Shown here: positions 7,887 through 15,029 of the stretch, in pieces
How the letters are laid out: the number at the start of each line of letters is the position of its first letter
Numbering within the stretch: the first letter of the stretch is position 1
Origin: Clostridium fallax
GTDB taxonomy: Bacteria > Bacillota > Clostridia > Clostridiales > Clostridiaceae
Length of the DNA: 34,478 nt
Reading direction: 5' to 3'
Assembly (NCBI RefSeq): GCF_900129365.1
Contig: NZ_FQVM01000024.1
Coordinates: 1 to 34,478, forward strand
Translations under genes and position numbers: made by a program
Notes under the pieces: model-generated
Told to the model about the DNA's origin: nothing
Databases searched by the model: none
What the model saw: the letters and a program-made list of their open reading frames with translations, nothing else

Positions 7887-9725
7887 ATGAAAATTATTGC
7901 AGGTGTAGATATTGGTAATGCTACTACAGAATTAGCACTAGCAAAAGTTGAAAACGGAGAAATAAACTTTCTTTCCAGTGGAATAGTTCCAACAACAGGG
8001 ATTAAAGGAACTGAAAAGAATATAGAAGGAGTTTTTTCCTCTTTAAAGCAAGCATTAGGTAAAGCATCCTTAACTTTAGATGATTTAGATTTAGTTAGAA
8101 TAAATGAAGCAGCGCCGGTTATAGGTGATGTTGCTATGGAAACTATAACAGAAACCATTATAACTGAATCTACAATGATAGGTCATAATCCATCTACACC
8201 TGGTGGAGTAGGACTTGGTATTGGAGAAACTATATATATAGAAGACTTAGATAATTTAGATCCTGAAAGTTCTAAAGAAAATCAATATATACCTCTTATT
8301 TTAAGGAGAGTTAACTTCTTAGAAGCTGCAGCAAGATTAAATGCTGCAGTTAAAAGAGGAATAAATATAACAGCAGCTGTAGTTCAAAGAGATGATGGAG
8401 TTCTTATAAATAATAGATTAGATAAGAAAATTCCAATAGTTGATGAAGTAATGCTTCTTGAAAAAGTTCCAGTAGGAATGAAAGCAGCAGTAGAAGTGGC
8501 TTCTCAAGGAGATGTTATAGAACATTTATCTAACCCATACGGTATAGCTACAGTTTTTGATCTTACATCAGAAGAGACAAAAATGATAGTACCTATATCT
8601 AGAGCTTTAATTGGAAATAGATCTGCAGTAGTTATTAAAACTCCAAAAGGTGATGTTCAAGAAAAGAGAATACCAGCAGGTAAGATTCATATAGATGGAC
8701 AAAAACGTAAAGAAGTTATAGATGTTGAGCATGGTGCAGAAAAGATAATGAATGCTGTAAAGTTATGTGTACCAATTGAAGATATAAAAGGTGAAGCTGG
8801 TACTAATGCTGGCGGAATGCTTGAAAGAGTAAGACAGGTAATGGCAGACCTTACTAAGCAAAAAATTGGTGATATAAAGATTCAAGATTTATTAGCTGTT
8901 GATACTTTTATACCTCAAAAGGTAAAGGGTGGTCTTGCAGAAGAATTTTCAATGGAAAATGCTGTTGGAATCGCTGCAATGGTTAAAGCTGATAAGCTTC
9001 AAATGCAAATGATAGCTAATAAACTTGAGGAAGAACTAAAGGTTCCAGTAGAAGTTGGTGGAGTAGAGGCTGATATGGCAATAAGAGGAGCTTTAACAAC
9101 TCCAGGTAGTAGTACACCACTAGCTATTCTAGATATGGGAGCAGGTTCTACAGATGCATCAATTATAAATAAGCAAGGTGAAATTTCTTCAATACATTTA
9201 GCTGGTGCAGGAAACATGGTAACAATGCTTATAAAATCAGAGCTTGGATTAGAAGATTTTAATTTAGCAGAGGACATTAAAAAATATCCACTAGCTAAAG
9301 TAGAAAGTCTTTTCCATATAAGACATGAAGATGGTACAGTAGAGTTTTTTGAAAAGCCATTAGATCCATCTGTATTTGCAAAAGTTGTAATAATTAAGGA
9401 TGGAATGTTAGTACCAATAGATGGCCAAACATCCCTAGAAAAAATAAGAAATATAAGAAGATCTGCAAAGGAAAAAGTTTTTGTAACTAACTGCTTAAGA
9501 GCATTAAGCATAGTTTCACCAACAGGAAGTATAAGAGATATAGAATTTGTAGTTTTAGTTGGAGGTTCATCTTTAGACTTTGAAGTTCCACAATTAGTTA
9601 CTGATGCTCTATCACAATATGGAGTAGTAGCTGGAAGGGGAAATATAAGAGGTGTTGAAGGACCTAGAAATGCAGTTGCAACAGGACTTATATTAGCTTT
9701 TGATGAAAATGGGGTAAATGACTAA
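7887..9725 (+). CDS. gdrA: Glycerol dehydratase reactivase, large subunit
   Basis: This 612-residue chaperone-like ATPase exchanges damaged cobalamin out of dehydratase inactivated by glycerol or oxygen. It has an actin/Hsp70-like fold: phosphate-1 motif around D8 ('AGVDIGNATTELALA'), phosphate-2 motif 'LDMGAGSTDASI' near residues 410-425 and adenosine motif 'VVLVGGSSLD' near 557. The segment 'NPSTPGGVGLGIGETI' is typical of DdrA/DhaF proteins. The length matches DhaF/DdrA (about 607-610). An AGGAGG site lies at 7874-7879. Its stop codon overlaps the start of the small reactivase gene by one base (TAATG), indicating translational coupling of the two partners. Confidence 0.95.
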   Translation: MKIIAGVDIGNATTELALAKVENGEINFLSSGIVPTTGIKGTEKNIEGVFSSLKQALGKASLTLDDLDLVRINEAAPVIGDVAMETITETIITESTMIGHNPSTPGGVGLGIGETIYIEDLDNLDPESSKENQYIPLILRRVNFLEAAARLNAAVKRGINITAAVVQRDDGVLINNRLDKKIPIVDEVMLLEKVPVGMKAAVEVASQGDVIEHLSNPYGIATVFDLTSEETKMIVPISRALIGNRSAVVIKTPKGDVQEKRIPAGKIHIDGQKRKEVIDVEHGAEKIMNAVKLCVPIEDIKGEAGTNAGGMLERVRQVMADLTKQKIGDIKIQDLLAVDTFIPQKVKGGLAEEFSMENAVGIAAMVKADKLQMQMIANKLEEELKVPVEVGGVEADMAIRGALTTPGSSTPLAILDMGAGSTDASIINKQGEISSIHLAGAGNMVTMLIKSELGLEDFNLAEDIKKYPLAKVESLFHIRHEDGTVEFFEKPLDPSVFAKVVIIKDGMLVPIDGQTSLEKIRNIRRSAKEKVFVTNCLRALSIVSPTGSIRDIEFVVLVGGSSLDFEVPQLVTDALSQYGVVAGRGNIRGVEGPRNAVATGLILAFDENGVND

Positions 9726-10090
9726 TGGCAATGTTAATGAAGTATTTTGAATATGAAGTACCAAGTATTCAATTGTACTATTCTTCAAAACTTAAAGATT
9801 TAGATAAGCTTAATGAAATATTATGGGGAATAGAAGAAGAAGGAATTCCTTGTGAGGTTTTCTCAAAGGAAGAGCTTTTATCCTCAGAAGAATTAAGCCA
9901 TATGGCAGCTTGTAAATCAAGATTAGCAGTAGGTATTGGAATTGATGATTCTGAAAAGATAACTCTAACTTTTAACAAGTTAAAGGAAGAAGAGCCATTA
10001 TTTATTGCAAGTTTAAAAGATGAAAGTAATACTTTAAGAGACTTAGGTGCTAATGCTGGAAGATTAGTTAAAGGAATTGCTTTTAAGTAG
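9725..10090 (+). CDS. gdrB: Glycerol dehydratase reactivase, small subunit
   Basis: This 121-residue partner of the reactivase ATPase (DhaG/DdrB family) has a fold related to the dehydratase medium subunit, which it displaces during cofactor exchange. Characteristic segments are 'PSIQLYYSSKLKDLDKLNEI', 'GIEEEGIPCEVFSKE', 'AACKSRLAVGIGIDD' and 'LRDLGANAGRLVKGIAFK'. It starts on the A of the gdrA stop codon. In several glycerol fermenters the small reactivase gene lies apart from the large one; here they are fused into one operon. Confidence 0.92.
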   Translation: MAMLMKYFEYEVPSIQLYYSSKLKDLDKLNEILWGIEEEGIPCEVFSKEELLSSEELSHMAACKSRLAVGIGIDDSEKITLTFNKLKEEEPLFIASLKDESNTLRDLGANAGRLVKGIAFK

Positions 10091-10110
10091 ATATATAAGG
10101 AGTAGGTATT

Positions 10111-10623
10111 ATGAAAATTTATACCAAAACTGGAGATAAGGGAACTACCGCTTTATTTGGTGGAAGCAGAGTTGAAAAAGACAGCCTAAAGGTTGAAGCG
10201 TATGGAACTGTAGATGAGCTTATATCATTTATGGGAGTTGCTTTTGCAGAAGCTAATGATAAAGATGAAAAAGAAGCTATTGAATCTATACAAAAGAAAT
10301 TATTTGTACTAGGAGCAGAGCTTGCAAGTGATGAAAAGGGATTAACTTATTTAAAAGAAGTTATAACTGATGAGGATATAGAAAAATTAGAAAGCCTTAT
10401 TGATAAGTATATGGAAAAGGCAGGCCCTTTTAAAGGATTTGTTACTCCAGGAAAAGATAAGGTATCAGCAGCTTTACATGTGGCAAGAACTGTAGCAAGA
10501 AGAGCGGAAAGAAGAATAGCCACACTTTCTAAAGAAGAGCCTATAAGAGAAGAGCTTAGAATGTATATAAATCGTTTGTCAGATTGCTTATATGCAATGG
10601 CAAGATATGAAGAGGAAAAATAA
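10111..10623 (+). CDS. ATP:cob(I)alamin adenosyltransferase (PduO-type)
   Basis: This 170-residue PduO-family enzyme transfers the adenosyl group from ATP to cob(I)alamin to make the coenzyme that the dehydratase needs. The N-terminal nucleotide-binding motif 'KIYTKTGDKGTTALFGG' (residues 2-18), 'VEAYGTVDELISFMG' and the C-terminal 'ARTVARRAERRIATL' are diagnostic. It carries only the catalytic domain; the GlcG/HbpS-like domain fused to Salmonella PduO is encoded here by the next, separate gene. AAGGAG precedes the ATG. The position in the operon fits regeneration of coenzyme after the reactivase releases damaged cobalamin. Confidence 0.95.
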   Translation: MKIYTKTGDKGTTALFGGSRVEKDSLKVEAYGTVDELISFMGVAFAEANDKDEKEAIESIQKKLFVLGAELASDEKGLTYLKEVITDEDIEKLESLIDKYMEKAGPFKGFVTPGKDKVSAALHVARTVARRAERRIATLSKEEPIREELRMYINRLSDCLYAMARYEEEK

Positions 10624-10645
10624 TTTTAAAAGGAGATGTTTCATA

Positions 10646-11071
10646 ATGAAAAAGCTAAATGAAGTTAAACAATTAAGTTTAGAAGTAGTTAAAGAAATGG
10701 CTAAAGCAGCTGAAGCTAAAGCAATAGAAATAAAGGTTCCAGTTGTTTTTGCAGCAGTAGATGCAGGACTTAATTTAATGTTTATGGAAAGAATGGAAGA
10801 TGCTTTTGTAACAAGTATAGATATAGCTATAAACAAAGCTTTCACAGCAGCAGCTTTAAAACAAGGAACTCATGAGGTAGCTCCAGTAGTTCAACCAGGA
10901 GAAAGTTTATATGGACTTCAACTTACAAATAACTGCAGAATAGTACCATTTGGTGGTGGATTCCCAATAGTTGTTGATGGAAAAGTTGTTGGTGCAGTTG
11001 GAGTAAGTGGTGGAACTGTAGAGGAAGATATGGCTATAGCGCAAGCTGCAGTAGATGCTTTTAACAAATAA
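10646..11071 (+). CDS. GlcG/HbpS-family protein
   Basis: This 141-residue protein belongs to the GlcG/HbpS (DUF336, 'haem-degrading') family. Family features are the alternation of 'AIEIKVPVVFAAVDAGLNLM', 'SIDIAINKAFTAAALK' and the C-terminal glycine-rich 'VPFGGGFPIVVDGKVVGAVG' and 'VSGGTVEEDMAIAQAAVDAF'. An AAAGGAG site at 10629-10635 supports ATG 10646; an upstream in-frame ATG overlapping the previous gene has no such site. Such proteins accompany propanediol and glycerol dehydratase operons and form the C-terminal domain of PduO, where haem or cobalamin binding has been reported. A role in handling cobalamin or a metabolite is an inference. Confidence 0.88.
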   Translation: MKKLNEVKQLSLEVVKEMAKAAEAKAIEIKVPVVFAAVDAGLNLMFMERMEDAFVTSIDIAINKAFTAAALKQGTHEVAPVVQPGESLYGLQLTNNCRIVPFGGGFPIVVDGKVVGAVGVSGGTVEEDMAIAQAAVDAFNK

Positions 11072-11121
11072 AAAGCTAAATTAGTTTTCTATAATTTTAT
11101 TAATATAGATGAATTATGAAT

Positions 11122-11146
11122 TTAATATCCATTAAATTGATATTAA
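11122..11146 (+). other. Small hairpin just upstream of the dhaT ribosome binding site
   Basis: An 8-bp stem (11122-11129 with 11139-11146) and 9-base loop end 5 bases before AGGAGG (11152-11157). It lacks a T-run, so it is not a terminator. It may protect or delimit a processed dhaT message. TATAAT at 11090-11095 could also give an internal promoter, but its -35 box is poor. Confidence 0.35.
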
Positions 11147-11167
11147 CTTATTAGGAGGAATTTTATA

Positions 11168-12325
11168 ATGAGAATGTACGATTATTTAGTACCAAGCGTT
11201 AACTTTATGGGCGCTGGTTGTGTAAAATTAGTTGGAGAAAGATGTAAAATATTAGGCGGAAAGAAAGCTTTAATAGTTACTGATAAATTCTTAAGAAACA
11301 TGGAAGGTGGAGCAGTTGAATTAACTGTTAAATCACTTAAAGAAGCTGGAATAGAAGTTGCATACTATGATGCAGTTGAGCCAAACCCAAAAGATACTAA
11401 CGTTAAAGACGGATTAAAAATATTCCAAGATGAAAATTGTGATATGATAGTTACAGTTGGTGGCGGAAGTTCACATGACTGTGGTAAGGGTATAGGTATT
11501 GCAGCTACTCATGAAGGAGATCTTTATGACTATGCTGGAATAGAAACTTTAACTAAAGCACTTCCTCCAATAGTTGCAGTTAATACTACAGCTGGAACAG
11601 CAAGTGAAGTTACAAGACACTGTGTTATAACTAACACTAAAACTAAGGTTAAATTCGTTATAGTAAGCTGGAGAAACTTACCATTAGTTTCATTTAACGA
11701 TCCAGAATTAATGGTTAAAAAACCTGCTGGTTTAACAGCTGCTACAGGAATGGACGCTTTAACTCATGCTATAGAAGCTTACGTATCAAAGGATGCAAAC
11801 CCTGTAACTGATGCTGCTGCTATACAAGCAATAAAATTAATATCAGGAAACTTAAGACAAGCTGTTGCTTTAGGTGAAAACTTAGTTGCAAGAGAAAACA
11901 TGGCATATGGTTCATTATTAGCTGGTATGGCATTCAACAATGCTAACTTAGGATATGTTCACGCTATGGCTCACCAATTAGGTGGATTATATGATATGCC
12001 TCATGGTGTTGCAAATGCTATGCTTCTTCCACACGTTGAAAGATACAATTTAATTTCAAACCCACAAAAGTTTGCTGATATAGCTGTATTTATGGGAGAA
12101 AATGTTGAAGGATTATCAGTTATGGAAGCTGCTGAAAAAGCTATCGATGCAATGTTCAAGCTTTCAAAGGATATCGGAATTCCTTCAAGCTTAAAAGAAA
12201 TGGGAATAAAAGAAGAAGATTTCGAATACATGGCTGAAATGGCATTAAAAGACGGAAATGCTTTCAGTAACCCAAGAAAAGGAAATCAAAAAGATATAAT
12301 CAACATATTCAAAGCTGCATTTTAA
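11168..12325 (+). CDS. dhaT: 1,3-propanediol dehydrogenase (iron-containing alcohol dehydrogenase)
   Basis: This 385-residue enzyme reduces 3-hydroxypropionaldehyde to 1,3-propanediol with NADH, regenerating NAD+ in glycerol fermentation. It has the group III alcohol dehydrogenase nucleotide motif 'VTVGGGSSHDCGKG' (about 96-108), 'NTTAGTASEVTRHCVI' (139-154) and predicted iron ligands D196, H200, H265 and H279 in 'GMDALTHAIEAY', 'YVHAMAHQLGG' and 'MPHGVANA'. The length equals that of known DhaT proteins (about 385-387). AGGAGG gives a strong start. Use of C-ending codons (AAC, CAC, TAC) is higher than in neighbouring genes, as expected for an abundant enzyme. A 96-base gap and a strong terminator make it the last gene of the operon. 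Confidence 0.96.
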   Translation: MRMYDYLVPSVNFMGAGCVKLVGERCKILGGKKALIVTDKFLRNMEGGAVELTVKSLKEAGIEVAYYDAVEPNPKDTNVKDGLKIFQDENCDMIVTVGGGSSHDCGKGIGIAATHEGDLYDYAGIETLTKALPPIVAVNTTAGTASEVTRHCVITNTKTKVKFVIVSWRNLPLVSFNDPELMVKKPAGLTAATGMDALTHAIEAYVSKDANPVTDAAAIQAIKLISGNLRQAVALGENLVARENMAYGSLLAGMAFNNANLGYVHAMAHQLGGLYDMPHGVANAMLLPHVERYNLISNPQKFADIAVFMGENVEGLSVMEAAEKAIDAMFKLSKDIGIPSSLKEMGIKEEDFEYMAEMALKDGNAFSNPRKGNQKDIINIFKAAF

Positions 12326-12362
12326 TTTCTAATTAGGTAAATTGTAAATTATAAAATAAACT

Positions 12363-12402
12363 CTCTCATAAAGAAATTTTAATTTCTTTATGAGAGTTTT
12401 TT
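12363..12402 (+). terminator. Intrinsic terminator of the glycerol operon
   Basis: A perfect 14-bp stem (12363-12376 with 12383-12396), 6-base loop and six T at 12397-12402. The rest of the 339-base gap before sagA (12403-12567) is AT-rich with no recognisable gene; the sag promoter lies at its end. Confidence 0.93.
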
Positions 12403-12567
12403 ATTTATTTTTTTAAAGTATTAAATAAATTATAAAAAACTAATTGTAATTTTATGGAATATAAGTATAAAAAATAAATTTATAGTATAAAATTTGATTA
12501 AATTCTATAAATATATTTATAAAATTTATATTTGAAAAATAAAAATAGAAAAAAATAGTAGAAAATG

Positions 12568-12596
12568 TTTACTGTGGTAAAAAAATAGTATATAAT
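12568..12596 (+). promoter_or_regulatory. Putative promoter of the streptolysin S-like cluster
   Basis: TTTACT (12568-12573) and a perfect TATAAT (12591-12596) are separated by 17 bases. The predicted transcript start is near 12603, immediately before a long palindrome, leaving a leader of about 60 bases before sagA. Confidence 0.65.
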
Positions 12597-12604
12597 GTAA
12601 AAGT

Positions 12605-12632
12605 GGACAAGTTATAAATTTATAGCTTATCC
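12605..12632 (+). promoter_or_regulatory. Palindrome at the predicted 5' end of the sagA transcript
   Basis: This 28-base inverted repeat has arms that pair at all but one position (one C-A mismatch and one G-U pair) and starts about 2 bases after the predicted transcription start. It is followed by TTTTAT. It could be an operator, a 5' mRNA-stabilising hairpin, or a weak early attenuator. The sequence alone does not decide. Confidence 0.5.
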
Positions 12633-12664
12633 TTTTATAACATCAGTGAAAAGGGGGATTAACT

Positions 12665-12829
12665 ATGTTAGAATTCAAAAATAGTATCCAAAACACTTGT
12701 AATAATATGGAAGAGGTAGCTGTTGCTCCAGGTGCATGCTGTTGTTGTAGTTGCTGCTGCTGTGTATCAGTATCAGTAGGTGGAAATGCTTCATCAGCAC
12801 CAGTTCCAGTACCAGTGAATGGAAACTAA
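12665..12829 (+). CDS. sagA: SagA-like thiazole/oxazole-modified peptide precursor (clostridiolysin S type)
   Basis: This 54-residue open reading frame encodes the substrate of the modification cluster that follows. The leader has F4 and I8 in the spacing of the FxxxB recognition motif of SagA leaders and ends in 'VAVAPGA', like the 'VAPG' of SagA. The core is 'CCCCSCCCC' (C25-C33), then 'VSVSVGGNASS' and a Pro-Val tail 'APVPVPVNGN'. From memory the Cys block and VSVSVGG segment closely resemble ClosA of C. botulinum/C. sporogenes. Eight Cys and several Ser would be converted to azoles before leader removal and export. The AGGGGG site at 12652-12657 is well placed. Half of the core Cys codons are TGC. 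Cytolytic activity is inferred from family members, not shown. Confidence 0.93.
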   Translation: MLEFKNSIQNTCNNMEEVAVAPGACCCCSCCCCVSVSVGGNASSAPVPVPVNGN

Positions 12830-12864
12830 ATAGTTAGCCAAAAGCTAATTAACATTTAATCATT

Positions 12865-12921
12865 AAGGTCCAAAAGGGTTATTTATAAAAGATAATTATA
12901 GATAAATTCCTTTTGGACTTT
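12865..12921 (+). terminator. Leaky terminator/attenuator hairpin between sagA and sagB
   Basis: A perfect 10-bp stem (12868-12877 with 12909-12918) extends outward by three weaker pairs and inward, after a small bulge, by six more (12881-12886 with 12902-12907). Only three T follow, so termination should be partial. In streptococcal sag operons a hairpin in the same place makes abundant precursor message with some readthrough into sagB-I; the same arrangement is inferred here. Confidence 0.75.
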
Positions 12922-12977
12922 ATGTAATTATTGAAGGATAACTATTTTTTGTATTTTTAAAAAAATGAGGTATTTTT

Positions 12978-13931
12978 ATGTTTAAAAGAAAGAAAGAAAA
13001 TAAAGATAAAAAAGATAATGGTAGTAGATATCCTTACGAAATGCAAATAATATCTTTTAATACTCAATATTGTAGTATGTCTACTTATGCAGATTCAACA
13101 GTAATGAAAACACCAGATACTGTTTTGAAAGGAAATTTATATTCAAAGGAAAATAGATTTTTATCAGAAGAATATCTTTTAAATTATAGAACTAATAATG
13201 AAAATTTAGGCTTTAGAGCTGGACTTTCAAGTTTTTTTCAGCAGAATGCAGCATTAACAGCAGCTAATAAAGCTTTAGAAGAAGAAATAGAGGATATAAT
13301 AAATCTTCCTAAGGCTAAAAATATAAAGGCTTCTTTAGGGGCAACTATTTCTTTAAGAAGAAGTGTAAGAAAATATAAAAATAATATAATGTCTATCCAA
13401 GATTTATCTAATTTATTGTACTATGGACAGGGTATATCTGGAGAAATAGAATTTAAAAATAATTTAGGATGTAGCGATAATATAAAACTTAGAAATAATC
13501 CTTCAGCAGGTGGATTATATCCAATAAATTTATATATTTATATTAGTAAAGTTAAGGGGTTAGATGATGGAATTTATTTATATTATCCTTATTCTCATAG
13601 CTTAAAACCTGTAAATTTAAAATTAGATAATATAGATAAAGAAAAGTTTGCAGAGTTTTCTAATATAACTTCAAAAAACATTAATGTGTTTTTTATATAT
13701 GTATATAACATGTACATAAATAGTAGAAAATATGGAGATGCAGGAGCTGCTTTTGCTTTTATAGAAAGTGGTGAGATAGCACAAAATATTCAGCTTACAG
13801 CTACTGCTATAGGATATGGAAGTTGTGATATAGGTGGATATGATAAACAGTATTTAGAAAAAGTACTTAAGTTAGATGGAATAACAAACCACGTAATTCA
13901 CATGACCATTATTGGAAAAGAAGGGGAATAA
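12978..13931 (+). CDS. sagB: SagB-like FMN-dependent azoline dehydrogenase
   Basis: This 317-residue protein of the nitroreductase-like SagB/McbC family oxidises thiazoline/oxazoline rings of the precursor to aromatic azoles. The nitroreductase-like domain starts near residue 120 with 'SLRRSVRKYKN'; the hallmark 'NNPSAGGLYPINLYIYI' lies near 175-190, followed by 'RKYGDAGAAFAFIESGEIAQ' and 'ATAIGYGSCDIGGYDK' near the FMN site. The K-Y pair before GDAG corresponds to residues reported as essential in related dehydrogenases. The length matches streptococcal SagB (about 316). The N-terminal 20 residues are very lysine-rich. ATG follows ATGAGG by a normal gap, and the stop codon is one base from the sagC start. 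Confidence 0.92.
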   Translation: MFKRKKENKDKKDNGSRYPYEMQIISFNTQYCSMSTYADSTVMKTPDTVLKGNLYSKENRFLSEEYLLNYRTNNENLGFRAGLSSFFQQNAALTAANKALEEEIEDIINLPKAKNIKASLGATISLRRSVRKYKNNIMSIQDLSNLLYYGQGISGEIEFKNNLGCSDNIKLRNNPSAGGLYPINLYIYISKVKGLDDGIYLYYPYSHSLKPVNLKLDNIDKEKFAEFSNITSKNINVFFIYVYNMYINSRKYGDAGAAFAFIESGEIAQNIQLTATAIGYGSCDIGGYDKQYLEKVLKLDGITNHVIHMTIIGKEGE

Positions 13932-13932
13932 C

Positions 13933-15015
13933 ATGGAAAAAAATTATTGCATAAATGATAGTCTTAGAATTTTTGATAATGGAGAAAATGAAATAAGGTT
14001 TAAGTTAGGACTTTGGAACTATAATGAAGCAGTTCTTAATTTAAGCAAAGAAGATGATGAATTTAAAGAAGCGCTTAGAAAAGTTATAAATAAGCTTAGA
14101 TTAGGAGAAAAAATAAATAAAGATTTTTTAGAGGATTTAAAAATATCTAAAGATAACAAAACTAATTTAATTAATATGTTAGATGGATTAGTATCAGCAG
14201 GTATGATTACTACAGAAAAGGAAAGAGCCTTATCTAATGAAATTACAACAGCTCTTTTAGGAGATTATAGATATCTTTTAAAAGATGGACTAGAAAATAA
14301 AAAAAATAGAAAATTACTTTTTGTAACAGATAATAGTTTTTCTAAAAAGATGGCAAAAATCCTTATAGATGAAATGGAACTTAATATAGATATTATAGAT
14401 GAAGATCTTTATTCAAAAATTAGAGAAAAAGATTTAACATCTAATATAAATGCTTTAGAGATTTTAACAGATATAGAAAATCTAAAATCAGAAATAAAAG
14501 AATATGAAGGAATAGTAATTTGCTTTAAAAGACCAGAACTTATGACAATAAGAAATATAAATAAATTAGCTACAGAAAAAGAAATTCCAGTGATATGTTC
14601 TTTTATTGATGGTCCTTTTATAACAGCTTTAAGTACAAATTATCCTAAAACAGGGTGTTTAGAATGTTTTGGAGAGAGAACTCTTTCAAGGTTAGAAGAT
14701 CATGTATCTTATCATAATTTTGAAAATTTTAAATTCTCTAAGGAAACTAAGGACATAAATAAGGGTATAATTCCTATTTTAAATATAATAACTAATTTAG
14801 TTATGGCAGAAGCTTTTTTATTATCTAATTATGGAACTTGTAAATTTGAGAATAGAGTTTTAAATATTTATGTTCCAACTTTAGAAATACAGGTTCAAGA
14901 TCTTTTAAGGGTTCCATATTGCCCAACTTGTGGTAATGTAGCAAAGGCTAAATTTCAAGAGCTAAATGTATCTTCTAGAACAGTAGTAGATAATATTTTA
15001 GATAATTTAAGATAA
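13933..15015 (+). CDS. sagC: SagC-like cyclodehydratase component (E1-like, leader-binding)
   Basis: This 360-residue protein is the E1-superfamily partner of the YcaO protein in the cyclodehydratase. Members bind the precursor leader through an N-terminal winged-helix (RRE) domain, here about residues 1-100 ('FKLGLWNYNEAVLNL'). Four cysteines in two pairs, 'KTGCLECFGER' (about 237-246) and 'VPYCPTCGNVA' (about 328-338), form the expected structural zinc site. No classic ATP-binding glycine motif is seen, as usual for SagC, since ATP is used by the YcaO partner. An in-frame TTG at 13912 overlaps sagB, but the AAGGGGAA site favours ATG 13933. sagD follows after 14 bases. Confidence 0.9.
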   Translation: MEKNYCINDSLRIFDNGENEIRFKLGLWNYNEAVLNLSKEDDEFKEALRKVINKLRLGEKINKDFLEDLKISKDNKTNLINMLDGLVSAGMITTEKERALSNEITTALLGDYRYLLKDGLENKKNRKLLFVTDNSFSKKMAKILIDEMELNIDIIDEDLYSKIREKDLTSNINALEILTDIENLKSEIKEYEGIVICFKRPELMTIRNINKLATEKEIPVICSFIDGPFITALSTNYPKTGCLECFGERTLSRLEDHVSYHNFENFKFSKETKDINKGIIPILNIITNLVMAEAFLLSNYGTCKFENRVLNIYVPTLEIQVQDLLRVPYCPTCGNVAKAKFQELNVSSRTVVDNILDNLR

Positions 15016-15029
15016 GGGGACGATTTACT

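Noticed and set aside
8999..9511. Minus-strand open frame of 170 codons inside gdrA
   Set aside because: It lies wholly antisense to a conserved reactivase gene, its product is a serine- and isoleucine-rich mirror of that gene's codons, and it has no ribosome binding site.
10592..10645. Upstream in-frame start for the GlcG-like gene
   Set aside because: It lies within the adenosyltransferase gene, gives a non-conserved lysine/arginine-rich extension and lacks the AAAGGAG site that serves ATG 10646.
12665..12829. The Cys-rich small gene as a metallothionein
   Set aside because: The cysteines are consecutive rather than CxC/CxxC spaced, and the leader motif and adjoining YcaO/SagB genes identify a TOMM precursor.
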